Origin: Candidatus Pantoea deserta | Lineage (GTDB): Bacteria; Pseudomonadota; Gammaproteobacteria; Enterobacterales; Enterobacteriaceae | Direction: 5' to 3' | DNA length: 64,000 bases | Assembly (NCBI RefSeq): GCF_003813865.1 | Contig: NZ_RMVG01000001.1 | Coordinates: 124,001-188,000 of the forward strand | Shown: positions 13,453 through 23,096 of the stretch, piece by piece | Layout of the letters: each line of letters begins with the position of its first letter | Numbering within the stretch: the first letter of the stretch is position 1 | Position numbers and translations under genes: made by a program | Notes under the pieces: generated by a model | The model's input: only the letters and a program-made list of their open reading frames with translations | Databases searched by the model: none | What the model was told of the DNA's origin: nothing

Positions 13453-14856
13453 ATGAAAACCTTATACCAGAAGTTATTTGATGCACATGTCGTTCACGAA
13501 GCGCCCAACGAGACGCCGCTGCTCTATATCGACCGTCACCTGATCCATGAGGTGACCTCGCCCCAGGCCTTTGACGGCCTGCGCGCGCATGGCCGCAAGG
13601 TGCGTCAGCCGTCGAAGACCTTTGCGACCATGGACCATAACGTCTCTACCCAGACCAAAGACATCAACGCCTCCGGCGAGATGGCGCGCATTCAGATGCA
13701 GGAGCTGATGAAAAACTGCGCCGAATTTGGCGTGCAGCTCTACGATCTGAACCACCCTTTTCAGGGCATCGTGCACGTTATCGGCCCTGAGCAGGGTATG
13801 ACGCTGCCGGGCATGACTATTGTGTGCGGCGACTCCCATACGGCGACTCACGGCGCCTTTGGTTCGCTGGCGTTCGGTATCGGCACCTCGGAAGTCGAGC
13901 ATGTGTTCGCGACGCAGACCCTGAAGCAGGGTCGCGCAAAAACCATGAAAATTGAAGTGCTGGGCGACGCGGCGCCGGGCATTACCGCCAAAGATATTGT
14001 GCTGGCGATTATCGGCAAAACCGGCAGCGCGGGCGGCACCGGTCACGTTGTGGAGTTCTGCGGTCCGGCTATCGAAGCGCTGAGCATGGAAGGTCGTATG
14101 ACCCTGTGCAATATGGCGATTGAGATGGGCGCGAAAGCGGGCCTGGTGGCGCCAGACGATACGACCTTCAACTACCTGAAAGGCCGCCAGTTTGCGCCGA
14201 AGGGCGAGAAGTGGGACCAGGCGGTTGAGTACTGGCGTACGCTGAAGTCAGACGAAGGCGCGCACTACGACGCCGTGGTTACGCTGAATGCGGCTGACAT
14301 CGCGCCGCAGGTAACCTGGGGCACTAACCCAGGCCAGGTTATCGCCGTAGACCAGCTGATCCCCAACCCTGCCTCTTTTGCCGACCCGGTCGAGCGCGCC
14401 TCAGCGGAAAAAGCGCTGGCCTATATGAATTTGCAGCCGGGCGTTCGTCTGACCGACGTGGCTATTGATAAGGTCTTTATCGGCTCCTGCACCAACTCGC
14501 GTATCGAAGATCTGCGCGCCGCAGCGGCCATCGCCAAAGGGCGTAAAGTCGCGCCGGGCGTGGTGGCGATGGTGGTGCCTGGCTCCGGTCCGGTAAAAGC
14601 TCAGGCGGAAGCGGAAGGTCTGGACAAGATCTTCCTCGAAGCCGGTTTTGAATGGCGTCTGCCAGGCTGCTCAATGTGTCTGGCAATGAACAATGACCGT
14701 CTGAATCCAGGCGAACGCTGCGCCTCTACCAGCAACCGTAACTTTGAAGGTCGTCAGGGCCGTGGCGGCCGCACCCACCTGGTCAGCCCGGCAATGGCGG
14801 CGGCCGCCGCTGTCTCTGGCCGCTTTGCCGATATTCGTGAACTGACAGGAGCGTAA
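13453..14856 (+). CDS. leuC: 3-isopropylmalate dehydratase large subunit LeuC
   Basis: Large, [4Fe-4S]-bearing subunit of isopropylmalate isomerase, working with LeuD. 467 residues from the ATG at 13453 ([20 protein letters not shown]). An open extension upstream runs through leuB and is not real. Cluster cysteines lie in GSCTNSR near residue 347 and in GCSMCLAMN near 405-413, with TMDHNVST near 59 in the substrate region. The leuD start is 2 nt after the stop. Confidence 0.97.
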   Translation: MKTLYQKLFDAHVVHEAPNETPLLYIDRHLIHEVTSPQAFDGLRAHGRKVRQPSKTFATMDHNVSTQTKDINASGEMARIQMQELMKNCAEFGVQLYDLNHPFQGIVHVIGPEQGMTLPGMTIVCGDSHTATHGAFGSLAFGIGTSEVEHVFATQTLKQGRAKTMKIEVLGDAAPGITAKDIVLAIIGKTGSAGGTGHVVEFCGPAIEALSMEGRMTLCNMAIEMGAKAGLVAPDDTTFNYLKGRQFAPKGEKWDQAVEYWRTLKSDEGAHYDAVVTLNAADIAPQVTWGTNPGQVIAVDQLIPNPASFADPVERASAEKALAYMNLQPGVRLTDVAIDKVFIGSCTNSRIEDLRAAAAIAKGRKVAPGVVAMVVPGSGPVKAQAEAEGLDKIFLEAGFEWRLPGCSMCLAMNNDRLNPGERCASTSNRNFEGRQGRGGRTHLVSPAMAAAAAVSGRFADIRELTGA

Positions 14857-14858
14857 TC

Positions 14859-15464
14859 ATGGCGAACAAATTCACTCAGCATACCGGCATCGTCGCCCCG
14901 CTGGACGCGGCGAACGTAGATACCGACGCCATTATTCCTAAGCAGTTTCTGCAAAAAGTGACCCGCACCGGCTTCGGCGCGCATCTGTTTCACGACTGGC
15001 GCTTCGACGACGACGCGGGCACCGTCCCTACGGCCAGCTTTGTACTGAATAAGCCTGAGTTTCAGGGCACCAGCATTTTGCTGGCGCGCGAAAACTTCGG
15101 CTGCGGCTCTTCGCGCGAGCATGCGCCCTGGGCGCTGACTGACTTCGGTTTCCACGTGGTGATCGCGCCGAGCTTTGCCGATATTTTCTATGGCAACAGC
15201 TTTAACAACCAGCTGCTGCCGGTGCGCCTGAGCGAGGAAGAGGTCGATGAGATGTTTAAGCTGGTGGCGGCGCAGCCGGGCATCCGCTTTACCGTAGATC
15301 TGGAAGCGCAGACGGTCACGGCTGGCGACAAAGTGTATTCGTTTGAGATCGACAGCTTCCGTCGCCACTGCATGCTGAACGGACTCGACAGCATCGGCCT
15401 GACGTTACAGCACGAAGCGGCTATTTCTGCCTATGAAGCGCGCCAGCCTGCGTTTCTGAATTAA
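14859..15464 (+). CDS. leuD: 3-isopropylmalate dehydratase small subunit LeuD
   Basis: Small swivel-domain subunit of isopropylmalate isomerase. 201 residues, as in E. coli. Visible hallmarks are [11 protein letters not shown] near residues 21-31 and [16 protein letters not shown] near 68-83, which bind substrate. Last gene of the leu operon; the following 185 nt hold a palindromic element and no gene. Confidence 0.97.
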   Translation: MANKFTQHTGIVAPLDAANVDTDAIIPKQFLQKVTRTGFGAHLFHDWRFDDDAGTVPTASFVLNKPEFQGTSILLARENFGCGSSREHAPWALTDFGFHVVIAPSFADIFYGNSFNNQLLPVRLSEEEVDEMFKLVAAQPGIRFTVDLEAQTVTAGDKVYSFEIDSFRRHCMLNGLDSIGLTLQHEAAISAYEARQPAFLN

Positions 15465-15498
15465 GGCTCGCTCTCAGGCAGCACTAGAGTCAAAACCA

Positions 15499-15599
15499 GG
15501 GTGGCATGGGCATAAGAGCAAAGCGTCCCGCGACAAGGAGGTCGCGAGCCGAGCGAGCATGGATGCCTGGAGCGGCGTTGCGATCGGCCCATGCCACCC
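15499..15599. repeat. 101-bp palindromic intergenic element with 13-bp terminal inverted repeats
   Basis: The ends are GGGTGGCATGGGC (15499-15511) and its exact complement (15587-15599). Inside, CGCGAC/GTCGCG makes a second hairpin around AAGGAG, and GCCG/CGGC a third, so the whole unit could fold as a branched cruciform in DNA or RNA. It sits in the convergent gap between leuD and setA, the usual place for REP- or MITE-like repeats. No second copy was found in this window, so calling it a dispersed repeat is inference. Confidence 0.7.
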
Positions 15600-15622
15600 G
15601 CGTTAGCACCCGATCCTAATCA

Positions 15623-15644
15623 AGGACGACCACCGTGTCGTCCT
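15623..15644. repeat. Inverted repeat between leuD and setA
   Basis: AGGACGAC (15623-15630) and GTCGTCCT (15637-15644) flank a 6-nt loop, just before the setA stop codon. It may terminate setA or leuD transcripts, but neither side carries a proper T run. Confidence 0.5.
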
Positions 15645-15651
15645 GCTCTCA

Positions 15652-16830
15652 TCAAACGTTCTTCACCCGCGCCGACATCGCGAACGCCGCTATTGCCAGC
15701 CCCAGCGCCAGCCAGTACACCGCAATATGGCCGAAGCGCTCGCTTAGCGTCCCCTGGATAACGCCCGCCAGAATCATGCCGGTCGAGATCGAATTCGTGA
15801 ACATCGTAGTCGCCGCGCCCGGCCTGCCCGGCATTAAATCCTGAAACCACAGCATGCCGATCCCGGCAATAATGCCGATAAACACGGCGTTGAACAGCTG
15901 CAACGCCATTAGCGCGGTTTGCGACCTAAACAGCACCAGCCCGGCATAAAACAGGATGCCCGCCGCCAGCGCCATCAGCATCAGATTGCGCTTGCCGGTG
16001 CGCTTCGCGTAGTGCCCGGCCAGCAGCATCACCGGTATTTCCAGCCCGGCCGCCGTCCCCATCAACAGTCCCGCCAGCTTCTCCGGCAGTCCCAGCGTCG
16101 CACTGATATACAGCGGCATATCAATGATATACATGGTGTTGCAGGTCCACATGGTCACCGAGGCGATAAACAGCAGCCGCACGTCGCGGTCGCGCCAGCC
16201 GCTTAACGGCATTCCGCCGCTCTGCATCAGCGGCGCGGCGCGCGGCACCGACGGCAGCGTAAATTTAATCAGCAGAATACAGAGCAGAAACAGCGCCGCC
16301 GCCACAAGGAACAGCGTGACAAAGCCGAAGTTAAGCGCCAGCGCAAAGGAGAGCGGCGGGCCAATGACCCAGGCCAGCGACAGCTGAGCGCGCATCACCG
16401 AGCTAAACATCACCGCTTCGCGCGCGGACTGGTCGGCATACTCACGCGCCAGCGCAAAGATCTGCGGCATCGAGACGCTGGCCAGCGCCGAAAGCAGCAC
16501 GCCAAGCGTAATCAGCGTCAGGTAGTGACGGGTAAAGGCGAACAGCAGCGCATTGCACAACGCCATCAGGCAGCAAAACAGAATCAGATTCCGGCGATCG
16601 CCCCGGCTGTCGGAGCGCTTTGCCACCAGCAGACTGACAACAATCCCGGCGATGGCGTTGACGGTAAAAAACAGGCCAACCCAGAAAGGTCGCGCCTGCA
16701 CTTCACGCGTTAAAAACAGACTCAGCGTCGGCGCCTGGAGCGCCCCGGCTATGCCAGTCATAAAAGAGGCCGCCATAAAAGCGAGGTAGACTGGATTAAC
16801 AGAGCGTTTCCGGGTTAACAGCGATTTCAT
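15652..16830 (-). CDS. setA: Sugar efflux transporter SetA
   Basis: MFS proton-linked efflux pump for glucosides and lactose analogues, part of the response to sugar-phosphate stress. 392 residues from the ATG at 16830, the E. coli length, with 12 predicted membrane helices. Typical stretches are GALQAPTLSLFLTREV near the N-terminus, AKRSDSRGDRRN between helices 2 and 3, and MWTCNTMYIIDMPLYIS in the middle. An ATG 39 nt upstream exists but lacks a ribosome site. It follows the SgrS gene in the same direction, so readthrough from sgrS can express it, as in E. coli. Confidence 0.93.
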   Translation of the reverse strand: MKSLLTRKRSVNPVYLAFMAASFMTGIAGALQAPTLSLFLTREVQARPFWVGLFFTVNAIAGIVVSLLVAKRSDSRGDRRNLILFCCLMALCNALLFAFTRHYLTLITLGVLLSALASVSMPQIFALAREYADQSAREAVMFSSVMRAQLSLAWVIGPPLSFALALNFGFVTLFLVAAALFLLCILLIKFTLPSVPRAAPLMQSGGMPLSGWRDRDVRLLFIASVTMWTCNTMYIIDMPLYISATLGLPEKLAGLLMGTAAGLEIPVMLLAGHYAKRTGKRNLMLMALAAGILFYAGLVLFRSQTALMALQLFNAVFIGIIAGIGMLWFQDLMPGRPGAATTMFTNSISTGMILAGVIQGTLSERFGHIAVYWLALGLAIAAFAMSARVKNV

Positions 16831-16890
16831 AGCGAAATCCCTTTGCAATGAGAAAATCAGGAAAAACAAAAGAAAGGATTCTAGCGCAAC

Positions 16891-17025
16891 AGAAAAAAGC
16901 CAGCAGGGAAAAATCTCTGCTGGCGGTGTAATTGCACCCTACTCAGAAAAAGATCCCGCCGCAGCGAAATCATGGTTGAGCGCCATTCGGTGTGAATGCC
17001 TCCCGCTCTTCCAATGCTTCCAAGT
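16891..17025 (-). ncRNA. sgrS: SgrS small RNA (glucose-phosphate stress)
   Basis: On the minus strand CTGAGTAGGGTG is followed by CAATTACACCGCCAGCAG and a terminator (stem GCCAGCAG/CTGCTGGC, 16899-16924, then six T at 16898-16893). The CTGAGTA...GGTG segment and the CCGCCAGCAG stem are the conserved 3' part of enteric SgrS. CTGAGTAGGGTG can pair with the ptsG translation start region (CACCC..ACTCAG type), which SgrS blocks with Hfq. Position and direction, divergent from sgrR and upstream of setA, match E. coli. The 5' end is an estimate, and no SgrT-like frame is seen. Confidence 0.85.
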
Positions 17026-17082
17026 TTGCCCTTAATATGAGGCAGAAAAAACTGAGCGCTTTTCACAGGGAGTTCCTCTTTT

Positions 17083-18744
17083 ATGTCCTCATCACGCCTC
17101 AAGCAACAGTTCATCCGTCTGTGGCAAAGCTGCCAGGGCGAAAGCCAGCTGGTGACGCTGGGCGAGCTGGCGGAGCGGCTGCACTGCTCGCGCCGCCATA
17201 TGCGCAACCTGCTCAATGCGATGCAGGACGCAGGCTGGCTCAGCTGGCAGGCTGAGGCGGGGCGCGGCAAGCGTTCGCAGCTGACCTTCTGCTATACCGG
17301 GCTGGCGCTCCAGCAGCAGCGCGCAGAAGATCTGCTGGCGCAGGATCGCATCGATCAGCTGGTTCAGCTGGTGGGCGATAAAGCGGAGGTGCGCCAGATG
17401 ATCCGCGCCCACCTTGGCCGCAGCTTTCGTCAGGGCAAGCATATCCTGCGCGTGCTCTACTATCGTCCGCTGCTTAATCTGCTGCCCGGCTCGCCGCTGC
17501 GCCGTTCGGAAACGCATCTGGCGCGCCAGATTTTTAACGGCCTGACGCGGATAAATGAGGAAAACGGGGAAGTCGAAGCCGATGTCGCGCATCACTGGCA
17601 ACAGCTTGCGCCGCTGCACTGGCGCTTCTATCTGCGTCCGGCCATCCGTTTTCATCATGGCCGCGAACTGGAGATGGCGGACGTGATCGCCAGCCTGGAG
17701 CGCCTTCAGCCGCAGCCGCTTTTTTCCCATATCAGGGCCATCGATTCGCCCGCGCCCTGGACGCTGGATCTGCATCTCAGCACCCCGGATAGCTGGCTGC
17801 CGTGGCTGCTTGGCAGCGTCAGCGCGATGATCCTGCCGCGCGAATGGCCGCAGATCCGCGACTTCGCTCGCCATCCCGTTGGCACCGGTCCCTACCGCGT
17901 GGTGCGCAATCATCAGAGCCAGCTAAAGATCGAGGCGTTTGACGACTACTTCGGCTTTCGCGCGCTGATTGACGATGTCTCTATCTGGGTGCTGCCCGAA
18001 ATGAGCGACGAACTGGTCTATTCCGGCGTGCGCCTGCAGGGCGCAGAAGAGGATGAAAAGTCAGAAGAGAGCCGCCTTGAAGAGGGATGCTATTTTCTGC
18101 TGTTCGACCAGCGTTCGGCGCAAGGTCGCGATGCGGCTATTCGCCGCTGGCTCTGCCACCTGCTTAATCCTGTCGCTTTGCTCAACCACGCCGAGATTGG
18201 CTACCAGCGCTACTGGTATCCTGCTTACGGCCTGCTGCCGCGCTGGCACCACCGTCGTAATCTGACGCCGGTAGACAAACCGGCGGGTCTGGAGAGCCTG
18301 ACGCTGACCTGGTACAGCCAGCATGTGGAACACGAAGGCATCGCCAACGCGCTGCGCCCGCTGCTGGCGCAGCATAATGTGCAGCTGGTGGCCCGCGCGG
18401 TCGATTACGAGCGCTGGCATCAGGGAGAGGCGGAAAGCGACGTCTGGCTGGGCAGCGTTAATTTCACCCTGCCGCTGGAGTATTCGCTGTTCGCTCAGCT
18501 CTACGAAATCCCGCTGCTGCACCACTGTTTACCGGTTGACTGGGAGGCGGATGCGGCGCGCTGGCGGCGCAAAGCCCTGCCGCTGGCGGAATGGAGCAAG
18601 CGGCTGCTTGATGCAGACAGCCTGCACCCGCTGTTCCATCACTGGCTGCTGCTCGAAGGCCAGCGCAGTATGCGCGGCGTGCGCCTGAATACCCTCGGCT
18701 GGTTCGACTTTAAATCCGCCTGGTTTGCGCCGCCGACGCTATGA
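17083..18744 (+). CDS. sgrR: HTH-type transcriptional regulator SgrR
   Basis: Activator of sgrS under glucose-phosphate stress, and probable negative autoregulator. 553 residues: an N-terminal winged helix of about 110 residues ([20 protein letters not shown] is the recognition helix region) and a C-terminal family-5 solute-binding-like domain from about residue 160 ([14 protein letters not shown] onward) that should sense the signal metabolite. AGGGAG lies 9 nt before the ATG. Divergent from sgrS, followed by the thiamine riboswitch. Length matches E. coli (551). Confidence 0.95.
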   Translation: MSSSRLKQQFIRLWQSCQGESQLVTLGELAERLHCSRRHMRNLLNAMQDAGWLSWQAEAGRGKRSQLTFCYTGLALQQQRAEDLLAQDRIDQLVQLVGDKAEVRQMIRAHLGRSFRQGKHILRVLYYRPLLNLLPGSPLRRSETHLARQIFNGLTRINEENGEVEADVAHHWQQLAPLHWRFYLRPAIRFHHGRELEMADVIASLERLQPQPLFSHIRAIDSPAPWTLDLHLSTPDSWLPWLLGSVSAMILPREWPQIRDFARHPVGTGPYRVVRNHQSQLKIEAFDDYFGFRALIDDVSIWVLPEMSDELVYSGVRLQGAEEDEKSEESRLEEGCYFLLFDQRSAQGRDAAIRRWLCHLLNPVALLNHAEIGYQRYWYPAYGLLPRWHHRRNLTPVDKPAGLESLTLTWYSQHVEHEGIANALRPLLAQHNVQLVARAVDYERWHQGEAESDVWLGSVNFTLPLEYSLFAQLYEIPLLHHCLPVDWEADAARWRRKALPLAEWSKRLLDADSLHPLFHHWLLLEGQRSMRGVRLNTLGWFDFKSAWFAPPTL

Positions 18745-18784
18745 GGCTTTCGCCTTGCTGATGAAATGTCTAGAATGAGCCGTT

Positions 18785-18860
18785 CTCAACGGGGTGCCTG
18801 TAAAAGGCTGAGAGAAACCCGTCGAACCTGATTCGGTTAATACCGACGTAGGGATTTGAG
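18785..18860 (+). promoter_or_regulatory. TPP riboswitch (THI element) of thiBPQ
   Basis: Contains the aptamer landmarks in order: GGGGTGCC, GCTGAGA (18808-18814), ACCC, GAACCTGATT, and GTTAATACCGACGTAGGGA. Closing helix P1 is CTCAA (18785-18789) with TTGAG (18856-18860). Binding of thiamine pyrophosphate should lower expression of the thiamine importer. It starts about 40 nt after the sgrR stop codon. Confidence 0.97.
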
Positions 18861-18918
18861 AGGCTGCTACGCTCAGATCCTTTGCGACTCATAACTATTC
18901 TCCTTAAGGAGCGCAAAG
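18852..18918 (+). promoter_or_regulatory. Expression platform of the TPP riboswitch (ribosome-site control)
   Basis: Two competing helices can be read. GGATTTGAG (18852-18860, the P1 3' strand) can pair fully with CTCAGATCC (18872-18880), with one GU pair. CTTTGCG (18880-18886) can pair with CGCAAAG (18912-18918), which encloses the ribosome site AAGGAG (18906-18911) and touches the GTG start; CTCCTTAAGGAG is itself a palindrome. There is no terminator T run, so control is probably at translation. The pairing is seen; the mechanism is inferred. Confidence 0.7.
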
Positions 18919-19904
18919 TGGTTAAACAGATCCTTCCTCTGCTGCTGTTGCTGTCCGTTCCGGCGCTGGCCGCGAAACCTGCCCTCACCGTCTATACCTA
19001 TGATTCATTCTCTGCGGAATGGGGTCCCGGCCCGGCGGTGAAAAAAGCCTTTGAGGCCCAGTGCGGCTGTGAGCTGAAGTACGTGGCGCTGGAAGATGGC
19101 GTGTCGCTGCTCAACCGCGTGCGCATGGAGGGCAAAAACAGCAAGGCCGACGTCGTGCTCGGCCTGGATAATAATCTGCTTCAGGCCGCGCAGCAGACCG
19201 GACTCTTTGCAAAAAGCCGCGTTGACCTCAGCAAAGTGTCGCTGCCGGACGGCTGGCAGGATCAAACCTTTATTCCCTTTGATTACGGCTACTTCGCCTT
19301 TGTCTACGATAAGAACCGCCTGAAAAACCCGCCGTCCAGCCTGAAAGAGCTGGTGGAAAGCCCGGAAAAATGGCGCGTAATCTATGAAGATCCGCGCACC
19401 AGCACGCCGGGCCTGGGTCTGCTGCTCTGGATGCAGAAAGTTTACGGCGATCGCGCGCCAGAGGCCTGGCAGAAGCTGGCGCAGAAAACCGTCACCGTCA
19501 CCAAGGGCTGGAGCGAAGCCTACGGCCTGTTTCTGAAGGGCGAAGGCGATCTGGTGCTGAGCTATACCACCTCGCCCGCCTATCATCTTATCGAAGAGAA
19601 GAAAGAGAACTACGCCGCCGCCGCCTTTAGCGAAGGCCACTATTTGCAGGTCGAAGTTGCCGCGCAGCTGGCCAGCAGCAAGCAGCCCGCGCTGGCGCAA
19701 CAGTTTATGCAGTTTATGCTGACCCCTGCCTTCCAGAACGCCATCCCTACCGGCAACTGGATGTATCCGGCGATTAAAAGCGATCTGCCGGCGGGCTATC
19801 AGAGCCTGAGCGTGCCGCAAACCGCGCTGCAGTTTAGCCCGCAGGAAGTGGCGCAGCAGCGTGCAGGCTGGATCAGTGCATGGCAACGCGCCGTCAGCCG
19901 CTGA
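18918..19904 (+). CDS. thiB: Thiamine/TPP-binding periplasmic protein ThiB (TbpA)
   Basis: Periplasmic binding component of the thiamine, TMP and TPP importer. The GTG at 18918 with AAGGAG 6 nt upstream gives VKQILPLLLLLSVPALAA, a signal peptide cleaved near residue 18-20, and a protein of 328 residues (E. coli 327). A TTG 36 nt upstream in frame would destroy the signal peptide. The mature part is a family-1/6 type solute-binding fold (ALTVYTYDSFSAEWGPGP; SYTTSPAYHL near 205). Overlaps thiP by 25 nt. Confidence 0.96.
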   Translation: MVKQILPLLLLLSVPALAAKPALTVYTYDSFSAEWGPGPAVKKAFEAQCGCELKYVALEDGVSLLNRVRMEGKNSKADVVLGLDNNLLQAAQQTGLFAKSRVDLSKVSLPDGWQDQTFIPFDYGYFAFVYDKNRLKNPPSSLKELVESPEKWRVIYEDPRTSTPGLGLLLWMQKVYGDRAPEAWQKLAQKTVTVTKGWSEAYGLFLKGEGDLVLSYTTSPAYHLIEEKKENYAAAAFSEGHYLQVEVAAQLASSKQPALAQQFMQFMLTPAFQNAIPTGNWMYPAIKSDLPAGYQSLSVPQTALQFSPQEVAQQRAGWISAWQRAVSR

Positions 19905-21490
19905 TGCCGCTGTGGCTGCTGCCCGGCGGCAGCGCCGCGCTGCTGCTGTGCGGCGTGGCGCTGCTGGCCTTCGGCGCGCTAGGGTTTAGCGCGCCAGTCG
20001 GCGACTGGCGCGCGCTGCTGCACGACAGCTATCTGCATCATGTCGTCCTGTTCTCCTTTACCCAGGCGCTGCTCTCCGCCCTGCTGTCGCTGCTGCCTGC
20101 GATACCGCTGGCGCGCGCGCTCTACCGTCGCCGCTTCCCCGGTCGTCAGCTGCTGCTGCGGCTTTGCGCCATGACGCTGGTGCTGCCGGTACTGGTGGCG
20201 GTGTTCGGCCTGCTGACGGTGTATGGCCGCGCTGGCTGGCTGGCGCAGCTCTGCCAGCTGTTCGCCATCGACTACCGCTTCTCTCCCTACGGGCTACAGG
20301 GCATCCTGCTGGCGCATCTGTTTTTTAATCTGCCGCTGGCGACGCGTCTGATGTTGCAGGCGCTGGAAAGCATTCCGGGCGAACAGCGCCAGCTGGCCGC
20401 TCAGCTCGGTCTGCGCGGCTGGCACCTGTTTTCCCTGCTGGAGTGGCCCTGGCTGCGTCGGCAGCTGCTGCCAACCGGCGCGCTGATCTTTATGCTCTGC
20501 TTCGCCAGCTTCGCCACGGTGCTGTCGCTTGGCGGCGGCCCGCAGGCAACCACCATTGAGCTGGCGATCTTTCAGGCGCTGAGTTACGACTACGATCCCG
20601 GCCGCGCCGCGCTGCTGGCGCTGATTCAGCTCGCCTTTTGCCTGACGCTGGTGCTGCTCAGCCAGCGCTTCAGCAAGGCGATCCCGGCGGGTAGCGCGCC
20701 GCTGCGCGGCTGGCGCGATCCGCAGGATTCGCCGGTCGCCCGCCTCGGCGATACGCTGATCGTCGGCGCGGCGCTGCTGCTGCTGCTGCCGCCGTTGCTG
20801 GCGGTGGTAGCGGACGGTTTACGCGGCGGCGTCCGCGGCGCGCTGGTCCAGCCTGCGCTGTGGCAGGCGGCCTTTACCTCGCTGCGCATCGCGGCGGGCG
20901 CGGGCCTGCTCTGCGTGGCGCTGACCATGATGCTGCTGTGGAGCAGCCGCGAGCTGCGCCTGCGCCGGCGTCTGCTGCCGGCGCAGATGATGGAAACCAG
21001 CGGTATGCTGATTCTGGCCATGCCGGGCATCGTGCTGGCTACCGGTTTTTTTCTGCTGTTCAACGCCACCACGGGCCTGCCCGATTCGCCGGAAGGGCTG
21101 GTGATCTTCACCAATGCGCTGCTTGCTATTCCCTATGCGCTTAAGGTGCTGGACAATCCGATGCGCGATATTGCCGAGCGCTATGCGCATCTCTGCGCGT
21201 CGCTGGGGATCAGCGGCTGGAACCGCCTGCGGCTGATTGAGCTGCGCGCGCTGAAGCGTCCGCTGGCGCAGGCGCTGGCCTTCGCCTGTGTCTTATCGAT
21301 CGGCGATTTTGGCGTGGTGGCCCTGTTCGGCAGCGCCGACTTCCGCACCCTGCCGTTTTATCTCTATCAGCAGACCGGATCCTATCGCGGCGCGGACGGG
21401 GCGGTCACCGCCCTGCTGTTGCTGCTGATCTGCCTGCTGCTTTTTACCCTGATGGAAAAATTACCGGGCCGCCATGCTGACGCTGACTAA
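19880..21490 (+). CDS. thiP: Thiamine ABC transporter permease ThiP
   Basis: Inner-membrane permease of the ThiBPQ importer. 536 residues, the E. coli size, made of two fused permease halves with about 12 membrane helices. Each half carries an EAA-type loop that docks onto the ATPase: [13 protein letters not shown] near residues 170-185 and [14 protein letters not shown] near 430-445. The start [10 protein letters not shown] overlaps thiB, and the end overlaps thiQ by 17 nt, so the three genes are coupled. Confidence 0.96.
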   Translation: MATRRQPLMPLWLLPGGSAALLLCGVALLAFGALGFSAPVGDWRALLHDSYLHHVVLFSFTQALLSALLSLLPAIPLARALYRRRFPGRQLLLRLCAMTLVLPVLVAVFGLLTVYGRAGWLAQLCQLFAIDYRFSPYGLQGILLAHLFFNLPLATRLMLQALESIPGEQRQLAAQLGLRGWHLFSLLEWPWLRRQLLPTGALIFMLCFASFATVLSLGGGPQATTIELAIFQALSYDYDPGRAALLALIQLAFCLTLVLLSQRFSKAIPAGSAPLRGWRDPQDSPVARLGDTLIVGAALLLLLPPLLAVVADGLRGGVRGALVQPALWQAAFTSLRIAAGAGLLCVALTMMLLWSSRELRLRRRLLPAQMMETSGMLILAMPGIVLATGFFLLFNATTGLPDSPEGLVIFTNALLAIPYALKVLDNPMRDIAERYAHLCASLGISGWNRLRLIELRALKRPLAQALAFACVLSIGDFGVVALFGSADFRTLPFYLYQQTGSYRGADGAVTALLLLLICLLLFTLMEKLPGRHADAD

Positions 21491-22202
21491 TCTGACTTAC
21501 CTTTATCAACATCTGCCGATGCGCTTCAGCTTTAGCGCCGGGCGCGGCGAGCGGCTGGCGGTGCTGGGACCAAGCGGCGCGGGCAAAAGCACACTGCTCA
21601 GCCTGATTGCGGGCTTTCTGCCGGTCAGCCAGGGCGCGCTGACCATCGACGGCACGGACCATAGCCACAGCGCGCCGTCGCAGCGGCCGGTGTCGATGCT
21701 GTTTCAGGAGAACAACCTGTTTCCGCACCTCAGCGTGCGGCAGAATATGGCGCTGGGGCTGCATCCGGGGTTAAAGCTAAACGCTGCGCAGCAAAAACAG
21801 CTGGCGGAGATTGCCGATCAGGTGGGATTAGGCGATCTGCTGACGCGCCTGCCGGGGGAGCTCTCCGGCGGTCAGCGGCAGCGAGCGGCGCTGGCGCGCT
21901 GTCTGCTGCGCGACCGTCCGGTGCTGCTGCTGGATGAGCCGTTCTCGGCGCTGGACCCGGCGCTGCGCAATGAGATGTTGCAGCTGGTGCGTCGCGTCTG
22001 CGAGGCGCGCGCCATCACCCTGTTAATGGTGTCGCACAGTCTGGAGGATGCGCAGCAGATTGCGCCGCGCAGTCTGGTTATCGTCGATGGCCGCGTTTAC
22101 TGGGACGGCGCGACCGAGGCACTGCTGTCGGGCAACACGCGCGAAGCCGAGGTGCTCGGCATCGCGCGCGCGTCAGGCTCAGGCAAAGAACACGCGCCAT
22201 AA
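21474..22202 (+). CDS. thiQ: Thiamine ABC transporter ATP-binding protein ThiQ
   Basis: Cytoplasmic ATPase of the thiamine importer. 242 residues with Walker [10 protein letters not shown] (residues 32-40), a Q-loop in [14 protein letters not shown] near 75-88, signature [13 protein letters not shown] near 129-141, Walker [13 protein letters not shown] near 149-160 and the switch histidine in SHSLEDA. Family length is about 232. Its last 24 nt overlap the 3' end of yabI on the opposite strand. Confidence 0.96.
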   Translation: MLTLTNLTYLYQHLPMRFSFSAGRGERLAVLGPSGAGKSTLLSLIAGFLPVSQGALTIDGTDHSHSAPSQRPVSMLFQENNLFPHLSVRQNMALGLHPGLKLNAAQQKQLAEIADQVGLGDLLTRLPGELSGGQRQRAALARCLLRDRPVLLLDEPFSALDPALRNEMLQLVRRVCEARAITLLMVSHSLEDAQQIAPRSLVIVDGRVYWDGATEALLSGNTREAEVLGIARASGSGKEHAP

Positions 22203-22943
22203 CAGCTGACGGAACACGGGCATCATCGGGTGGAACTGGATGGCGGCGACAGCGGCGGCAGCGACCGCAAGGCCCAGCGGCGCCAGCCAGCGCAGACGTT
22301 CAGGCGGCAGGTACGGCGTCGCCCAGTCGCGACTTTTGCCGCTGCGCCACCAGCGCCAGCCGAGCCAGACGCCCAGCCACACCAGCAGCGCCACCAGCAG
22401 TAGCAGCCATTTAAACGCGCCGCTCTGCGCATCCTTAGGGACGTCGATCGCCACCCCTGCCAGAATACCCGGCAGCAGATAGAGCGGCGGCCACAACACG
22501 CAGCCAATCAGGTTCGGCGGCAGAAACTTACGCACCGGCAGCTCCAGCATCCCCGCCGCCAGCGGGATCAGCGGACGCGTAGGCCCAACAAAGCGCCCGA
22601 CCAGAATGGTGAACATACTGTGCTGATACAGCGCATGCTCAGTTTTATCCAGCAGCCCTTTATACTTTTGCAGATACTTCCAGCGGTGCAGCGGTCCCTG
22701 AAATTTCCAGCCGATGCCGTAAGAGATCCAGTCACCCAGCAAACAGCCGACAAAGCCCGCGGCCCATGCGGGATAGAGTCCAATCTGGCCGCTGCCTACC
22801 AGCGCGCCCAGACTCGCCATCATTACGGTGCCCGGCAGCAGCAGGCCGACAAAGGCCAGCGATTCAAGAAAGGTCACCAGCGCAACGGCGATAAGCGCGT
22901 ACTCCAGCGACTGCGTAAACAGATGTTGAATCCAGGCTTCCAT
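22179..22943 (-). CDS. yabI: DedA-family inner membrane protein YabI
   Basis: DedA/VTT-domain membrane protein; the family is linked to lipid flipping and proton-motive-force dependent membrane homeostasis. 254 residues, the E. coli size. The conserved VTT region includes [21 protein letters not shown] near residues 25-45 and the stretch [16 protein letters not shown] near 115-130, which holds the two arginines. Convergent with thiQ, with a 24-nt overlap of the coding ends. Substrate and exact role are not known from the sequence. Confidence 0.92.
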   Translation of the reverse strand: MEAWIQHLFTQSLEYALIAVALVTFLESLAFVGLLLPGTVMMASLGALVGSGQIGLYPAWAAGFVGCLLGDWISYGIGWKFQGPLHRWKYLQKYKGLLDKTEHALYQHSMFTILVGRFVGPTRPLIPLAAGMLELPVRKFLPPNLIGCVLWPPLYLLPGILAGVAIDVPKDAQSGAFKWLLLLVALLVWLGVWLGWRWWRSGKSRDWATPYLPPERLRWLAPLGLAVAAAAVAAIQFHPMMPVFRQLLWRVFFA

Positions 22944-23096
22944 AACCTTCCTTATCAGACTTGGGATGCTGGATTGTCCAGAGGCGGCGCAACAGCGTCA
23001 AGGTAAGAATTGTAGGGCAATGTTGACAAAAGTACGTCGCGCGCACTGGATAAATAACCATGTTATACTGGGATGGTTTTTCCATCTGGAGCCGAT

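Noticed and set aside
16881..17270. 129-codon minus frame across sgrS and the start of sgrR, considered as SgrT
   Set aside because: It overlaps sgrR in antisense, shows no SgrT features and has no start with a ribosome site inside SgrS.
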